From assembly GCF_003725535.1 (NCBI RefSeq), contig NZ_RJSF01000019.1:150514-214513 (forward strand): a DNA stretch of 64,000 nt, in the 5' to 3' direction. The notes beneath the pieces are model-generated. The model was not told the origin of the DNA. It saw nothing but the letters and a program-made list of their open reading frames with translations, and made no database searches. Numbering within the stretch: the stretch's first letter is position 1; each line of letters opens with the position of its first letter. This document shows positions 34,689-43,552 of the stretch, in pieces. This stretch comes from Nocardioides pocheonensis (GTDB lineage: Bacteria > Actinomycetota > Actinomycetes > Propionibacteriales > Nocardioidaceae). The position numbers and the translations under genes are program-made.

Positions 34689-35840
34689 ATGACATCGGTC
34701 TCCCTCGGCATGCCGCAGGCACCCCCTCCCGTGCTCGCACCGCGCCGGCCGACCCGTCAGATCAAGGTCGGCAAGGTCGGGGTCGGCAGCGAGTCCCCGA
34801 TCTCGGTGCAGTCGATGACCACGACGCTCACCGCCGACGTCAACAGCACCCTCCAGCAGATCGCCGAGCTGACCGCGGCCGGCTGCGACATCGTCCGGGT
34901 GGCGTGCCCCTCGCAGGACGACGCCGAGGCCCTGCCGGAGATCGCGCAGCACTCGCAGATCCCGGTCATCGCCGACATCCACTTCCAGCCGCGCTACGTC
35001 TTCGCGGCGATCGAGGCCGGCTGCGCCGCCGTACGGGTCAACCCCGGCAACATCAAGAAGTTCGACGACCAGATCAAGGAGATCGCGGCGGCCGCCAAGG
35101 ACCACGGCACCTCGATCCGGATCGGGGTCAACGCAGGCTCGCTCGACCCGCGGCTTCTGAAGAAGCACGGGAAGGCGACCCCCGAGGCACTGGTCGAGTC
35201 GGCCGTGTGGGAGGCGTCGCTCTTCGAGGAGCACGACTTCCACGACTTCAAGATCTCGGTCAAGCACAACGACCCGGTCGTGATGGTGCGCGCCTACGAG
35301 CTCCTCGCCGAGCGCGGCGACTGGCCGCTGCACCTGGGCGTGACCGAGGCGGGGCCCGCGTTCCAGGGCACCATCAAGTCCGCCACGGCCTTCGGCGCGC
35401 TGCTCTCGAAGGGCATCGGCGACACCATCCGGGTGTCGCTCTCGGCGCCCCCGGTCGAGGAGGTCAAGGTCGGCATCCAGATCCTCCAGTCGCTGAACCT
35501 GCGCCCCCGCAAGCTCGAGATCGTCTCTTGTCCGTCCTGCGGCCGCGCGCAGGTGGACGTCTACACCCTCGCCGAGAAGGTGACCGCCGGCCTGGAGGGC
35601 ATGGAGGTCCCGCTCCGAGTCGCGGTCATGGGGTGCGTCGTCAACGGGCCCGGTGAGGCCCGCGAGGCCGACCTCGGCGTGGCGTCGGGCAACGGCAAGG
35701 GTCAGATCTTCGTCCGCGGCGAGGTGATCAAGACCGTTGCCGAGGCCGACATCGTCGAGACGCTGATCGAGGAGGCGATGCGCCTCGCCGAGGAGATGGA
35801 GCCGGTCGAGGGAGCCTCGGCCGAGGTGTCCGTCTCCTAG
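34689..35840 (+). CDS. ispG: 4-hydroxy-3-methylbut-2-en-1-yl diphosphate synthase
   Basis: IspG converts MEcPP to HMBPP in the MEP pathway with a [4Fe-4S] cluster. The 383-residue protein has [24 protein letters not shown] and the C-terminal cluster ligands CPSCGR and [10 protein letters not shown]. It is the second isoprenoid enzyme in this cluster. Its stop shares the CTAG at 35837-35840 with the opposing lipoprotein gene. Confidence 0.95.
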   Translation: MTSVSLGMPQAPPPVLAPRRPTRQIKVGKVGVGSESPISVQSMTTTLTADVNSTLQQIAELTAAGCDIVRVACPSQDDAEALPEIAQHSQIPVIADIHFQPRYVFAAIEAGCAAVRVNPGNIKKFDDQIKEIAAAAKDHGTSIRIGVNAGSLDPRLLKKHGKATPEALVESAVWEASLFEEHDFHDFKISVKHNDPVVMVRAYELLAERGDWPLHLGVTEAGPAFQGTIKSATAFGALLSKGIGDTIRVSLSAPPVEEVKVGIQILQSLNLRPRKLEIVSCPSCGRAQVDVYTLAEKVTAGLEGMEVPLRVAVMGCVVNGPGEAREADLGVASGNGKGQIFVRGEVIKTVAEADIVETLIEEAMRLAEEMEPVEGASAEVSVS

Positions 35841-36595
35841 GACGTCGGCGACGCCGACGGGGCGGCCGACGGCGTGGTCGACCCGGTGGTCGACCCGGAG
35901 CCCGAGAGGCCCTCCTGCGCGCGGATCGCCGCGACCAGCACCTGCAGGGCCTCCTCGCACGCCCGCCAGTGCGGGCTGTCCTGGGCGAGGAAGTCGAGGT
36001 CCTGCATCGTCTTGGTCAGCGCGGACACGTCGGTGAGGTCCACCGAGCTGGTCTCCTGCCAGCCGGGCTCCAGCTCGGCGTTGGCCTGCGCTGCGTTGTC
36101 GGTCAGGGTCTTCATCGCCGCGCTGACCGCGTCCTTCGTCGGCGGCTCCACCTTCCGGCCGCTGTCGTCGCGGACCGGCGCCGGCAACGGGTCGTGCAGG
36201 TAGAGGTCGATCGCCGCCTCCACCTGGCCGAGCTGGTAGGTCATGTCGTACGGGCGCAGCTGCTGGCTGAACTGGCGCAGCGCGGTCACCGCCTTGATCT
36301 GGCCGTCGACGCGGGCCCGGCAGTCCTTGACCGAGCCGCTGCTGCGGTAGTACGCCACGGTCGCGATCACCGACGTCCACCGGTCCGCCAGCGCTGAGGG
36401 GTTGGTGTCCTGGTCCATGCCGAGCACGCTGTCCCCGACGTCCTTCCACTGCGACCGGCAGTCCGCGAGGCGGTGGGTCGCCGAGGTGGAGGCGGTCGGG
36501 GAGGTGCTCGCGCCGCAGGCGACCAGGGCAGCGGCGCTCGAGGCCACCAGCACGGCCATGACGCCGGCCCGCAGCCACTTGGGAGGACGGGGCAT
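35837..36595 (-). CDS. Lipoprotein of unknown function
   Basis: This 252-residue protein has a signal peptide ending in the lipobox ALVAC, with Cys27 as the lipidation site. The mature part is mostly helical with two or more Cys (DCRSQW, CEEALQ), and the C-terminus is a low-complexity Ser/Thr/Ala/Pro tail. No domain was recognised. ATG 36595 is chosen for the signal peptide. It overlaps the ispG stop by 4 nt, sharing the CTAG. Confidence 0.78.
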   Translation of the reverse strand: MPRPPKWLRAGVMAVLVASSAAALVACGASTSPTASTSATHRLADCRSQWKDVGDSVLGMDQDTNPSALADRWTSVIATVAYYRSSGSVKDCRARVDGQIKAVTALRQFSQQLRPYDMTYQLGQVEAAIDLYLHDPLPAPVRDDSGRKVEPPTKDAVSAAMKTLTDNAAQANAELEPGWQETSSVDLTDVSALTKTMQDLDFLAQDSPHWRACEEALQVLVAAIRAQEGLSGSGSTTGSTTPSAAPSASPTS

Positions 36596-36615
36596 GGGGC
36601 CACCGTATCTGTCGG

Positions 36616-36621
36616 TACAGT
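36616..36621 (+). promoter_or_regulatory. -10 box of the leaderless DUF4081-GNAT gene
   Basis: TACAGT ends 6 nt before GTG 36628, between divergent genes. Confidence 0.5.
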
Positions 36622-36627
36622 CCCCAT

Positions 36628-37506
36628 GTGCTGGCATCGCAGGGGCGACACGCGGAGCGGCCCCAGGGCCGTTCGACGGGCGTGCGCGTGCTCGGTCCGG
36701 CAGACCTGCCGGCCGCCCTGGAGGTGCTCGCCGGCGACCCGGTGACCAACGTCTTCGTCGAGTACCGCAGCCGGCTCACGCAGCTCGACCCGCGCTGGCT
36801 CGGCGGCCAGATGTGGGGCTACCTGGTCGACGGGAAGCTGCAGGCGCTGTGCCACGTGGGCGCCAACATGGTGCCGGTGGCGGGCACTCCCGAGTCGTGC
36901 GCGGCCTTCGCCGCGCGTGCCCTGCGTCACCGTCGGGTCAGCTCGACCATCGTCGGGCCGCGCGAGGCGGTGGAGCTGCTGTGGTCGGACCTCGCCGAGG
37001 AGTGGGGCGCACCCCGTGAGGCCCGCTGGGACCAGCCGCACCTCGAGATCGCGACGGCCTCGGAGGTCACGGCCGACGCGCTGGTCCGGCGCACCACACC
37101 CGAGGAGATCGACACGCTCTATCCCGCCTGCGTGGCGATGTACGAGGAGGAGGTCGGGGTCTCGCCCGAGCTCGACGGCGGCCGCAACCTGTACCGCGCC
37201 CGGGTCGCCCAGCTGGTCAACCGCGGCTGGTCGTTCTCGCGGATCGAGGACGGCAAGGTCGTCTTCAAGGCGGAGGTCGCCTGCGCGACGCCGACCGCGT
37301 GCCAGATCCAGGGAGTCTGGGTCGACCCGGAGCGTCGCGGGGAGGGCCTGTGCACCCGTGGCATGGCCGCGGTCGTCGACGTGGCGCTGCGCGAGATCGC
37401 CCCGAACGTCGCCCTGTACGTCAACGCGCACAACATCGCTGCGCGGACGGCGTACGAGCGGGTCGGCTTCCGGCAGTCCGGCACGTTCTCGACGATCATG
37501 TTCTGA
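36628..37506 (+). CDS. DUF4081-GNAT acetyltransferase
   Basis: This 292-residue protein has an N-terminal DUF4081 module and a C-terminal GNAT domain with VWVDPERRGEGLCTRGM, the acetyl-CoA loop, and LYVNAHNIAARTAYERVGF. This arrangement is commonly found next to ispG in actinobacteria. The acceptor is unknown. The GTG start lies directly after a -10 box; the ATG two bases earlier is out of frame. Confidence 0.85.
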   Translation: MLASQGRHAERPQGRSTGVRVLGPADLPAALEVLAGDPVTNVFVEYRSRLTQLDPRWLGGQMWGYLVDGKLQALCHVGANMVPVAGTPESCAAFAARALRHRRVSSTIVGPREAVELLWSDLAEEWGAPREARWDQPHLEIATASEVTADALVRRTTPEEIDTLYPACVAMYEEEVGVSPELDGGRNLYRARVAQLVNRGWSFSRIEDGKVVFKAEVACATPTACQIQGVWVDPERRGEGLCTRGMAAVVDVALREIAPNVALYVNAHNIAARTAYERVGFRQSGTFSTIMF

Positions 37507-37546
37507 GTCGTCCGACGGTCGCCTGCTGCCCCTCCGCGCCGGTCGC

Positions 37547-37552
37547 TAGGCT
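37547..37552 (+). promoter_or_regulatory. -10 box of a leaderless DoxX-like gene
   Basis: TAGGCT ends 7 nt before ATG 37560. Confidence 0.5.
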
Positions 37553-37559
37553 CCCGGCC

Positions 37560-37928
37560 ATGACCGCACCCCTGCGCCGTGACGCAAAGATCGTGGTCGG
37601 GGCGTTCCTGGCCTCCGGCACCGTCCACCTGGTCCGGCCGGAGGTGTTCGAGCCGCTGATGCCCGGCTGGGTGCCGGCGCACCGCGAGGTGATCCTCGGC
37701 TCCGGCATCGCCGAGCTGGCGTGCGCCGTGGGCCTGCTCGCACCGCCGACCCGGCGGCTGGCGGGTCTCGCGAGCGCCGCGCTGCTGGTCGCGGTCTTCC
37801 CCGGCAACGTGAAGATGGCGCTCGACGCGCAGCGCGGGCGCAACACCGGGTTCAAGGCCGCGGCCTGGGCCCGGCTGCCGCTCCAGCTGCCGATGATCCG
37901 CGGGGCGCTCCGGGCCGCGCGCGCCTGA
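37560..37928 (+). CDS. DoxX-like small membrane protein
   Basis: This 122-residue protein has hydrophobic helices and the DoxX-like pattern ELACAVGLLAPPTRRLAG and VFPGNVKMALDAQRGRNTG. Such proteins are found in quinone and redox-related complexes but have no proven general role. The start is set by the -10 box; the ORF continues upstream in frame without a good start. Confidence 0.75.
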   Translation: MTAPLRRDAKIVVGAFLASGTVHLVRPEVFEPLMPGWVPAHREVILGSGIAELACAVGLLAPPTRRLAGLASAALLVAVFPGNVKMALDAQRGRNTGFKAAAWARLPLQLPMIRGALRAARA

Positions 37929-37964
37929 GCGCAAACCCCGTCGAGGGGGCGGGGCAGGCGCAAG

Positions 37965-37970
37965 TAGCCT
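37965..37970 (+). promoter_or_regulatory. -10 box of a leaderless proS promoter
   Basis: TAGCCT ends 6 nt before ATG 37977. Confidence 0.5.
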
Positions 37971-37976
37971 TCACCC

Positions 37977-39746
37977 ATGATCATGCGGATGTCGTCGTTG
38001 TTCGTGCGGACCCTGCGGGAGGACCCGGCGGACGCGGAGGTCCCGAGCCACCGCCTCCTGGTGCGGGCCGGCTACATCCGTCGCGCCGCGCCCGGCATCT
38101 ACACCTGGCTGCCCCTGGGGTTGCGGGTGCTGCGCAACGTCGAGCGGATCATCCGCGAGGAGATGGACGCGATCGGCGCGCAGGAGCTGCAGTTCCCCGC
38201 GCTGCTGCCTCGCGAGCCCTACGAGGCGACCGGACGCTGGACCGAGTACGGCGACGGCATCTTCCGGCTCAAGGACCGCAAGGACGGCGACTACCTCCTC
38301 GGCCCGACGCACGAGGAGATGTTCACCCTGGTGGTGAAGGACCTCTTCTCCTCGTACAAGGACCTGCCCGTCTGGCTGTACCAGATCCAGACCAAGTACC
38401 GCGACGAGGCGCGCCCCCGCGCCGGCCTGCTGCGCGGCCGCGAGTTCATCATGAAGGACTCCTACTCCTTCGACACCACCGACGAGGGCCTGGACGCCTC
38501 GTACGCCGCCCACCGGCAGGCCTACGTCAAGACGTTCGACCGGCTCGGGTTCGACTACGTGATCGTCAAGGCCACCAGTGGGGCGATGGGCGGGTCCAAG
38601 TCCGAGGAGTTCCTGGCCAAGGCCGACGTCGGCGAGGACACCTACGTGCGCTGCACGAGCTGTGACTACGCCGCGAACGTCGAGGCCGTGCAGGTGCGGC
38701 CGCCCGCGCCCGTCCCGTACGACGACGCGCCGGCCGCGCACGCCGAGGACACCCCCGACACCCCCACCATCGAGAGCCTGGTGGCGCTGCTCAACGAGAA
38801 GTACCCCCGGGACGACCGGCCCTGGGCTGCCGGCGACACGCTCAAGAACGTGCTCGTGCTGCTCAAGCACCCCGACGGCACCCGCGAGCCGCTCGCGATC
38901 GGCCTGCCCGGCGACCGCGAGGTCGACCAGAAGCGCCTCGAGGGCCAGCTCGAGCCGATCGAGGTCGAGCCCATGGACGACGCCGAGCTGCGCAAGCACC
39001 CCACGCTGGTCAAGGGCTACATCGGCCCCGGGGCCCTGGGCGAGAAGTCCGACTCGGGCATCCGCTACCTCGTCGACCCGCGGGTCGCCGAGGGCACCCG
39101 CTGGGTCACCGGCGCCGACGTCGCCGGCAGCCACGTCCTCGACCTCGTCGCGGGGCGCGACTTCACCCCGGACGGCACCATCGAGGCCGCCGAGGTCCGC
39201 GACGGCGACCCCTGCCCGAACTGCGACTCCGGCACGCTCGAGTCCGCCCGCGGCATCGAGATGGGCCACATCTTCCAGCTCGGCCGCAAGTACGCCGACG
39301 CGCTCGACCTGCAGGTCCTCGACGAGAACGGCAAGCTGGTCACGGTGACGATGGGGTCCTACGGCATCGGCGTGTCTCGTGCCGTGGCGGCCATCGCCGA
39401 GGGCAACAACGACGAGCTCGGGCTCGTGTGGCCGCGGGAGATCTCGCCCGCCGACGTGCACATCGTCGCCACCGGCAAGGACACGGCGGTCTACGACGCC
39501 GCGGCCGAGCTCGCCGACGAGCTGTCACGCCGCGGCATCACGGTGCTCTACGACGACCGCGAGAAGGTCAGCCCGGGCGTGAAGTTCAAGGACGCCGAGC
39601 TGATCGGCGTACCGACGATCCTCACGGTCGGTCGCGGGCTCGTCGACGGCAAGGTCGAGGTCAAGGACCGCCGGTCGGGGGAGCGCACCGAGGTCCCGTT
39701 CCTGCAGGCGGCCAACCACGTCGTGCACCTCGCGCACGGGTCCTGA
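37977..39746 (+). CDS. proS: Prolyl-tRNA synthetase
   Basis: ProRS charges tRNA-Pro. The 589-residue enzyme is the bacterial type: motif 2 [16 protein letters not shown], motif 3 [10 protein letters not shown], and the inserted editing domain (about residues 230-400) that clears misacylated Ala. CTSCDYAAN and CPNCDSG frame the insertion. ATG 37977 is chosen over a shorter internal start because of the -10 spacing. Confidence 0.95.
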   Translation: MIMRMSSLFVRTLREDPADAEVPSHRLLVRAGYIRRAAPGIYTWLPLGLRVLRNVERIIREEMDAIGAQELQFPALLPREPYEATGRWTEYGDGIFRLKDRKDGDYLLGPTHEEMFTLVVKDLFSSYKDLPVWLYQIQTKYRDEARPRAGLLRGREFIMKDSYSFDTTDEGLDASYAAHRQAYVKTFDRLGFDYVIVKATSGAMGGSKSEEFLAKADVGEDTYVRCTSCDYAANVEAVQVRPPAPVPYDDAPAAHAEDTPDTPTIESLVALLNEKYPRDDRPWAAGDTLKNVLVLLKHPDGTREPLAIGLPGDREVDQKRLEGQLEPIEVEPMDDAELRKHPTLVKGYIGPGALGEKSDSGIRYLVDPRVAEGTRWVTGADVAGSHVLDLVAGRDFTPDGTIEAAEVRDGDPCPNCDSGTLESARGIEMGHIFQLGRKYADALDLQVLDENGKLVTVTMGSYGIGVSRAVAAIAEGNNDELGLVWPREISPADVHIVATGKDTAVYDAAAELADELSRRGITVLYDDREKVSPGVKFKDAELIGVPTILTVGRGLVDGKVEVKDRRSGERTEVPFLQAANHVVHLAHGS

Positions 39747-39787
39747 GGTACGCCGAAACCCGATCGCTCCCGGCCCGGGCGGGCCAC

Positions 39788-39793
39788 TACCTT
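39788..39793 (+). promoter_or_regulatory. -10 box of a leaderless HAD gene
   Basis: TACCTT ends 7 nt before ATG 39801. Confidence 0.45.
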
Positions 39794-39800
39794 CGGCGCC

Positions 39801-40517
39801 ATGGACATCGAGGCAGTGATCTTCGACTGGGGCGGCACGCTCACCGCGTGGCACGACATCGACTTCCACGCGGAGTCCCTGGCGCTGGCCCAGGCAGTGG
39901 TCGCCGCCGACGGTGCCGAGCACGGCTACGACGTACACGCCGCGCGGCTGCACCAGGCCGGCGCGACGGTGTGGGGCTGGAGCCGCGACCACCAGCGGAG
40001 CGCGACGATCGGCGACCTCTTCGCCGAGGCCGGCCTCGACCACGACCCGGAGCTGCTCACGGCCTACTACGACTTCTGGGAGCCGCACACGCTGACCGAC
40101 CCCCAGGTCGCGCCGATGTGGACCGCGCTGCGCGAGCGGGGCATCAAGGTCGGGGTGCTCTCCAACACGATCTGGCCCCGCGCGTGGCACGAGGGGTTCT
40201 TCCGGCGCGACGGGGTGCTCGACCTGGTCGACGGAGACGTGTACACCAGCGAGGTGCCGTGGACGAAGCCGTCGCCGCACGCGTTCGAGGCCGCGATGGC
40301 GGCCGTCGGCGTGACCGACCCGAGCCGGTGCGTGTACGTCGGCGACCGACTGTTCGACGACGTCTGGGGAGCGCACAACGCCGGGATGCGGGCGATCCAC
40401 GTCCCGCACAGCGCCATCCCGCCCGAGCAGGTCGGCCACTCCGAGGGGACACCCGACGCGGTGGCCCACGAGCTGGCGGAGATCCCTGCAATTGTTGCCG
40501 GGTTGTGCAGTGCATGA
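39801..40517 (+). CDS. HAD-superfamily hydrolase
   Basis: The 238-residue protein starts MDIEAVIFDWGGTLT. Motif I has the nucleophile Asp9 with the DxGGT form common in this branch; LSNTIWPR is motif II, KPSPHAFE motif III, and YVGDRLFDDVWGAHNAGM motif IV. The substrate, probably a small phosphate ester, is unknown. It begins 54 nt after proS. Confidence 0.88.
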   Translation: MDIEAVIFDWGGTLTAWHDIDFHAESLALAQAVVAADGAEHGYDVHAARLHQAGATVWGWSRDHQRSATIGDLFAEAGLDHDPELLTAYYDFWEPHTLTDPQVAPMWTALRERGIKVGVLSNTIWPRAWHEGFFRRDGVLDLVDGDVYTSEVPWTKPSPHAFEAAMAAVGVTDPSRCVYVGDRLFDDVWGAHNAGMRAIHVPHSAIPPEQVGHSEGTPDAVAHELAEIPAIVAGLCSA

Positions 40518-40565
40518 ACACGAAGCGGCAAGAGAGTTCCGAACCGAGTCCGGCCACGCGAAGAT

Positions 40566-40985
40566 TCAGTCAGTACCGGGGAACATCTCGGGGGTTCCTC
40601 GGAACTCCAGTTGACGGACGGCCGAGTCGTCGAGAGCGACAAGGGCCCATCGGCGTTCAGCGCCGGCGGTGCTCTCGATGAGTTGGCCGTAGGTCCTGGC
40701 GATGCGGCGCTCCACCTGGAGCGCCGCATCGTTCAATTCTGCGGCCGTGGACATCGCCGCCGGCAGGTCGTAGGACACCTCCGCGGGCACCGGGTCGGCG
40801 CCCGACCCGGCGATCGTCACGGTGAGCTGGTCGCGGCGCCTCCGGTGGGTGTGGAAGGCGTCGAGCAGGCGGGCGTAGAGGTCGGGCTGCCGGGACTCCG
40901 ACGCCTGCGCGCCGAGCACGCCGAAGAGGTACACCGCGGCGTGCTCGCCCGCGAGCGTCGCCTGCTCGGCCTCGAGGGGCGTCAT
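40566..40985 (-). CDS. DUF4439 ferritin-like protein
   Basis: This 139-residue helical protein starts MTPLEAEQATLAGEHAAVYL and contains acidic and His residues (EHAAVYL, HTHRRRR) as in DUF4439 proteins, a ferritin-like group. Whether it binds metal is unclear. ATGA overlap shows that it is co-translated with the lipoprotein at 41509. This pair commonly precedes rimP in actinobacteria. Confidence 0.75.
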   Translation of the reverse strand: MTPLEAEQATLAGEHAAVYLFGVLGAQASESRQPDLYARLLDAFHTHRRRRDQLTVTIAGSGADPVPAEVSYDLPAAMSTAAELNDAALQVERRIARTYGQLIESTAGAERRWALVALDDSAVRQLEFRGTPEMFPGTD

Positions 40986-41509
40986 CCGGCCAGCCCTCGC
41001 AGCTGCTGGCTCGTCGCCGCGGCCATCGCGCCGAGCAGGCGGGCGAACGGACCGCTGCGCGCGCGCATCGCGAGCCCGACCAGGCCGTCGTGCAGCGACC
41101 GCTCGGCGGTGCCCAGCTGCGCCAGGGCCGCGGCGGGTCGCTCCGGCACGACGTACGGCGTCGCCGTGGCCGAGAGGTCCACGCCGTCGGGCACGGCGGC
41201 GGAGACCCGGTCGAGGTGCGCGCGATGGGTCGCGAGCGGTCCGGCAAGCCGGGCAGCCAGGCCGGGGTGGCGCTCGGCGGTGGCGCTCGCCGCCGCCTGC
41301 GCCGTGCGCAGGAGGGCCGCGGCCTCGACGGCCACGGCGACGTCCGGCTCCAGGTCGCGGACCGCTCGCGCCGCGGGCGTCTTGTCCTCGCGGAGCGGGT
41401 TGTTCAGGGCACAACCCGCGGTCGCGAGCACGGTCGCGGCTCCCACACCCATCCCGAGCGCGGTCCGGCGGCTGGGCCGCGCGGCGGCGGAGCGTGTCTG
41501 GGACCTCAT
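40982..41509 (-). CDS. Tat-type lipoprotein upstream of the DUF4439 gene
   Basis: This 175-residue protein has twin Arg (PSRRTALGMG) and a lipobox ending ATAGC with Cys33, so it is likely exported by Tat and lipidated. The mature part is helical and Ala-rich with no recognised domain. ATG 41509 is 8 nt after a TACGAT box (minus strand); GTG 41512 is an alternative. Partner: the DUF4439 gene with ATGA overlap. Confidence 0.75.
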   Translation of the reverse strand: MRSQTRSAAARPSRRTALGMGVGAATVLATAGCALNNPLREDKTPAARAVRDLEPDVAVAVEAAALLRTAQAAASATAERHPGLAARLAGPLATHRAHLDRVSAAVPDGVDLSATATPYVVPERPAAALAQLGTAERSLHDGLVGLAMRARSGPFARLLGAMAAATSQQLRGLAG

Positions 41510-41517
41510 CACGGCGC

Positions 41518-41523
41518 ATCGTA
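41518..41523 (-). promoter_or_regulatory. -10 box of the leaderless lipoprotein/DUF4439 operon
   Basis: On the minus strand TACGAT lies 5-8 nt before the GTG 41512 / ATG 41509 starts, opposite the rimP promoter. Confidence 0.4.
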
Positions 41524-41533
41524 ACGACAGCCC

Positions 41534-41541
41534 TATAGGGT
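41534..41541 (+). promoter_or_regulatory. rimP -10 box
   Basis: TATAGGGT (41534-41541) lies about 34 nt before ATG 41576, giving a short leader that ends in AGGAGG. It would drive the long rimP-nusA-infB operon. Confidence 0.45.
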
Positions 41542-41575
41542 GGGTTCACCACAACAACACAGCAGGAGGTCGCTC

Positions 41576-42067
41576 ATGAGTGCGCCGGGCACGCCCGACA
41601 TCACCGACCGCCTGGCTGGGTTGCTCGCCGGGCCGATCGAGGCGCTCGGCCTCGACCTCGAAGCGGTCGACCTCTCCAGGGCAGGCAAGCGCTCGGTGCT
41701 GCGCGTCGCCGTGGACAAGGACGGCGGCGTCGACCTCGACGACATCGCGGCGGCCACCACCGAGGTCTCCCGCGTCCTCGACGACTCCGACGCGATGGGC
41801 AACAGCCCCTACACCCTGGAGGTCTCGTCGCCCGGCGTGGACCGTCCGCTGACCCACCCCCGGCACTGGCGCCGCAACGCCAGCCGGCTGGTCAAGGTGA
41901 CGCTCGCCGACGGCGGCGAGGTGACGGGCCGGATCGTCGCGTCCGACGAGGCGGGTGCCGAGCTGGACGTCGACGGCACGCAGCGCCGCGTCGCGTACGA
42001 GGACGTCACGAAGGCGCGGATCCAGATCGAGTTCAAGCGGCCGGCTGCCGCGTCCCAGGAGGACTAG
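41576..42067 (+). CDS. rimP: Ribosome maturation factor RimP
   Basis: RimP acts in early 30S assembly. The 163-residue protein has [35 protein letters not shown] and [17 protein letters not shown], all RimP signatures, and a C-terminal SH3-like barrel. AGGAGG (41564-41569) lies 6 nt before ATG 41576. nusA starts 2 nt after its stop, giving the conserved rimP-nusA-ylxR-infB order. Confidence 0.95.
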   Translation: MSAPGTPDITDRLAGLLAGPIEALGLDLEAVDLSRAGKRSVLRVAVDKDGGVDLDDIAAATTEVSRVLDDSDAMGNSPYTLEVSSPGVDRPLTHPRHWRRNASRLVKVTLADGGEVTGRIVASDEAGAELDVDGTQRRVAYEDVTKARIQIEFKRPAAASQED

Positions 42068-42069
42068 CC

Positions 42070-43059
42070 GTGGACATCGACATGAGCATCCTGCGGATGC
42101 TCGAGCGCGAGAAGGAGATCTCGTTCGAGGTCCTCGTCGAGGCGATCGAGCAGGCACTGCTGACGGCGTACCACAAGACGCCGGGGGCGCTCGAGCACGC
42201 GCGGGTCGAGCTGGACCGCAAGAACGGCCACGTCGTGGTCTACGCCCGGGAGTCCGACGACGAGGGCAACCCCGAGGGTGAGGAGTTCGACGACACCCCG
42301 GCGGACTTCGGCCGGATCGCGGCGACGACGGCCAAGCAGATCATGCTGCAGCGGCTGCGGGACGCCGAGGACGAGATGAGGTTCGGTGAGTTCTCCGGCA
42401 AGGAGGGCGACATCGTCTCCGGGCTGATCCAGCAGGGGCGTGACCCCAACGACGTGCTGGTCGACCTCGGCAAGCTGGAGGCGCTGCTGCCGCAGGGCGA
42501 GCAGGTGCCCGGCGAGGACTACTCCCACGGCACCCGGATCAAGTGCCTGGTGGTGAGCGTGCGCAAGGGCATGCGCGGACCCCAGGTGATGCTGTCGCGC
42601 ACCCACCCGAACCTCGTCAAGAAGCTGTTCGCGCTCGAGGTGCCGGAGATCGCCGACGGCACCGTGGAGATCGCGGCGATCGCCCGTGAGGCCGGGCACC
42701 GGACCAAGATCGCCGTGCGCTCGCACGTACCGGGTGTGAACGCCAAGGGCTCCTGCATCGGGCCGATGGGCCAGCGGGTGCGCAACGTCATGAACGAGCT
42801 GCACGGCGAGAAGATCGACATCGTGGACTGGTCGGACGACCCCGCGCAGATGGTCGGCAACGCCCTGAGCCCCGCACGCGTCTCCAGCGTCGAGGTCGTC
42901 GACCTCGCCGCCCGGTCCGCGCGGGTCGTCGTCCCGGACTTCCAGCTGTCCCTGGCGATCGGCAAGGAGGGCCAGAACGCGCGCCTGGCCGCCCGCCTGA
43001 CCGGCTGGCGGATCGACATCCGCAGCGACGAGGCTCCACCGGCCGCCACCGGCGAGTAG
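42070..43059 (+). CDS. nusA: Transcription termination/antitermination factor NusA
   Basis: This 329-residue NusA has the N-terminal RNA-polymerase-binding part ([18 protein letters not shown]), an S1 domain, and two KH domains ([21 protein letters not shown] and [19 protein letters not shown]). It lacks the C-terminal acidic repeats of E. coli NusA, as is usual in actinobacteria. It influences pausing, termination and rRNA antitermination. GTG 42070 follows rimP. Confidence 0.95.
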   Translation: MDIDMSILRMLEREKEISFEVLVEAIEQALLTAYHKTPGALEHARVELDRKNGHVVVYARESDDEGNPEGEEFDDTPADFGRIAATTAKQIMLQRLRDAEDEMRFGEFSGKEGDIVSGLIQQGRDPNDVLVDLGKLEALLPQGEQVPGEDYSHGTRIKCLVVSVRKGMRGPQVMLSRTHPNLVKKLFALEVPEIADGTVEIAAIAREAGHRTKIAVRSHVPGVNAKGSCIGPMGQRVRNVMNELHGEKIDIVDWSDDPAQMVGNALSPARVSSVEVVDLAARSARVVVPDFQLSLAIGKEGQNARLAARLTGWRIDIRSDEAPPAATGE

Positions 43060-43099
43060 CGAGCGGGCGGCTCGGTTCGGCGTACGCCGCCCGAGCGGC

Positions 43100-43105
43100 T
43101 AGACT
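43100..43105 (+). promoter_or_regulatory. -10 box of a leaderless ylxR promoter
   Basis: TAGACT ends 8 nt before GTG 43114, so ylxR-infB can be transcribed independently of nusA. Confidence 0.45.
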
Positions 43106-43113
43106 CGCCGCTG

Positions 43114-43449
43114 GTGACTCCACGTGACGACGCTGCTCCCGGCCCGGTCCGGACCTGCATCGGATGTCGCAAGCGGGCCGCCAAGCGTGAGTTGCTGCGG
43201 GTCGTCGCAGGACCGGGCGCGCACGGTGCGGATTCCTCCGCGGCCGTCGTACCCGACCCGGGCGGCACCGCGCCGGGACGTGGAGCGCACTTGCACCCCA
43301 CCCTCGAGTGTTTCGAACTCGCCGAGCGCAGACGAGCCTTCGCCAGGGCCTTGCGGCATGATGCCGGAGGACGTGGCGGCCCGGGCCCGCTGAGCCTGAC
43401 AGTTCTGAGGGAGTACCTCACGTCCTCTGTGACCGACCAACCGAGATGA
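43114..43449 (+). CDS. ylxR: YlxR (DUF448) RNA-binding-like protein
   Basis: The 111-residue protein has RTCIGCRKRAAKRELLRVV, the DUF448 signature, and ends ARALRHDAG...SLTVLREYLTS. The family is almost always between nusA and infB; it is thought to bind RNA or RNase P, but its role is unsettled. The stop overlaps ATG 43446 (ATGA), the first of a series of tiny frames leading to infB. Confidence 0.92.
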   Translation: MTPRDDAAPGPVRTCIGCRKRAAKRELLRVVAGPGAHGADSSAAVVPDPGGTAPGRGAHLHPTLECFELAERRRAFARALRHDAGGRGGPGPLSLTVLREYLTSSVTDQPR

Positions 43450-43512
43450 AACTGGAGCATCAGCTCATGAGCCTGCGATGAGAACTTCGCGATGAGCGTG
43501 CACATCAACTAA
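43446..43512 (+). other. Chain of three ATGA-linked mini-ORFs between ylxR and infB
   Basis: Three short frames follow one another, each starting in the ATGA of the one before. ATG 43446 overlaps the ylxR stop and gives MKLEHQLMSLR, ending at 43481; ATG 43478 gives MRTSR, ending at 43495; ATG 43492 gives MSVHIN, ending TAA at 43512. infB starts 41 nt later. Ribosomes could pass from one to the next by re-initiation. Chance is possible, as ATGA is common, but three exact links in a row are notable. Confidence 0.45.
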
Positions 43513-43552
43513 CGGTCCGCAGCACCGCTCGGACCAACCATGAGGAGTGTTT

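Noticed and set aside
43547-43549. GTG start of infB two codons upstream
   Set aside because: It overlaps the GAGGAG ribosome-binding site; GTG 43553 has the normal spacing.
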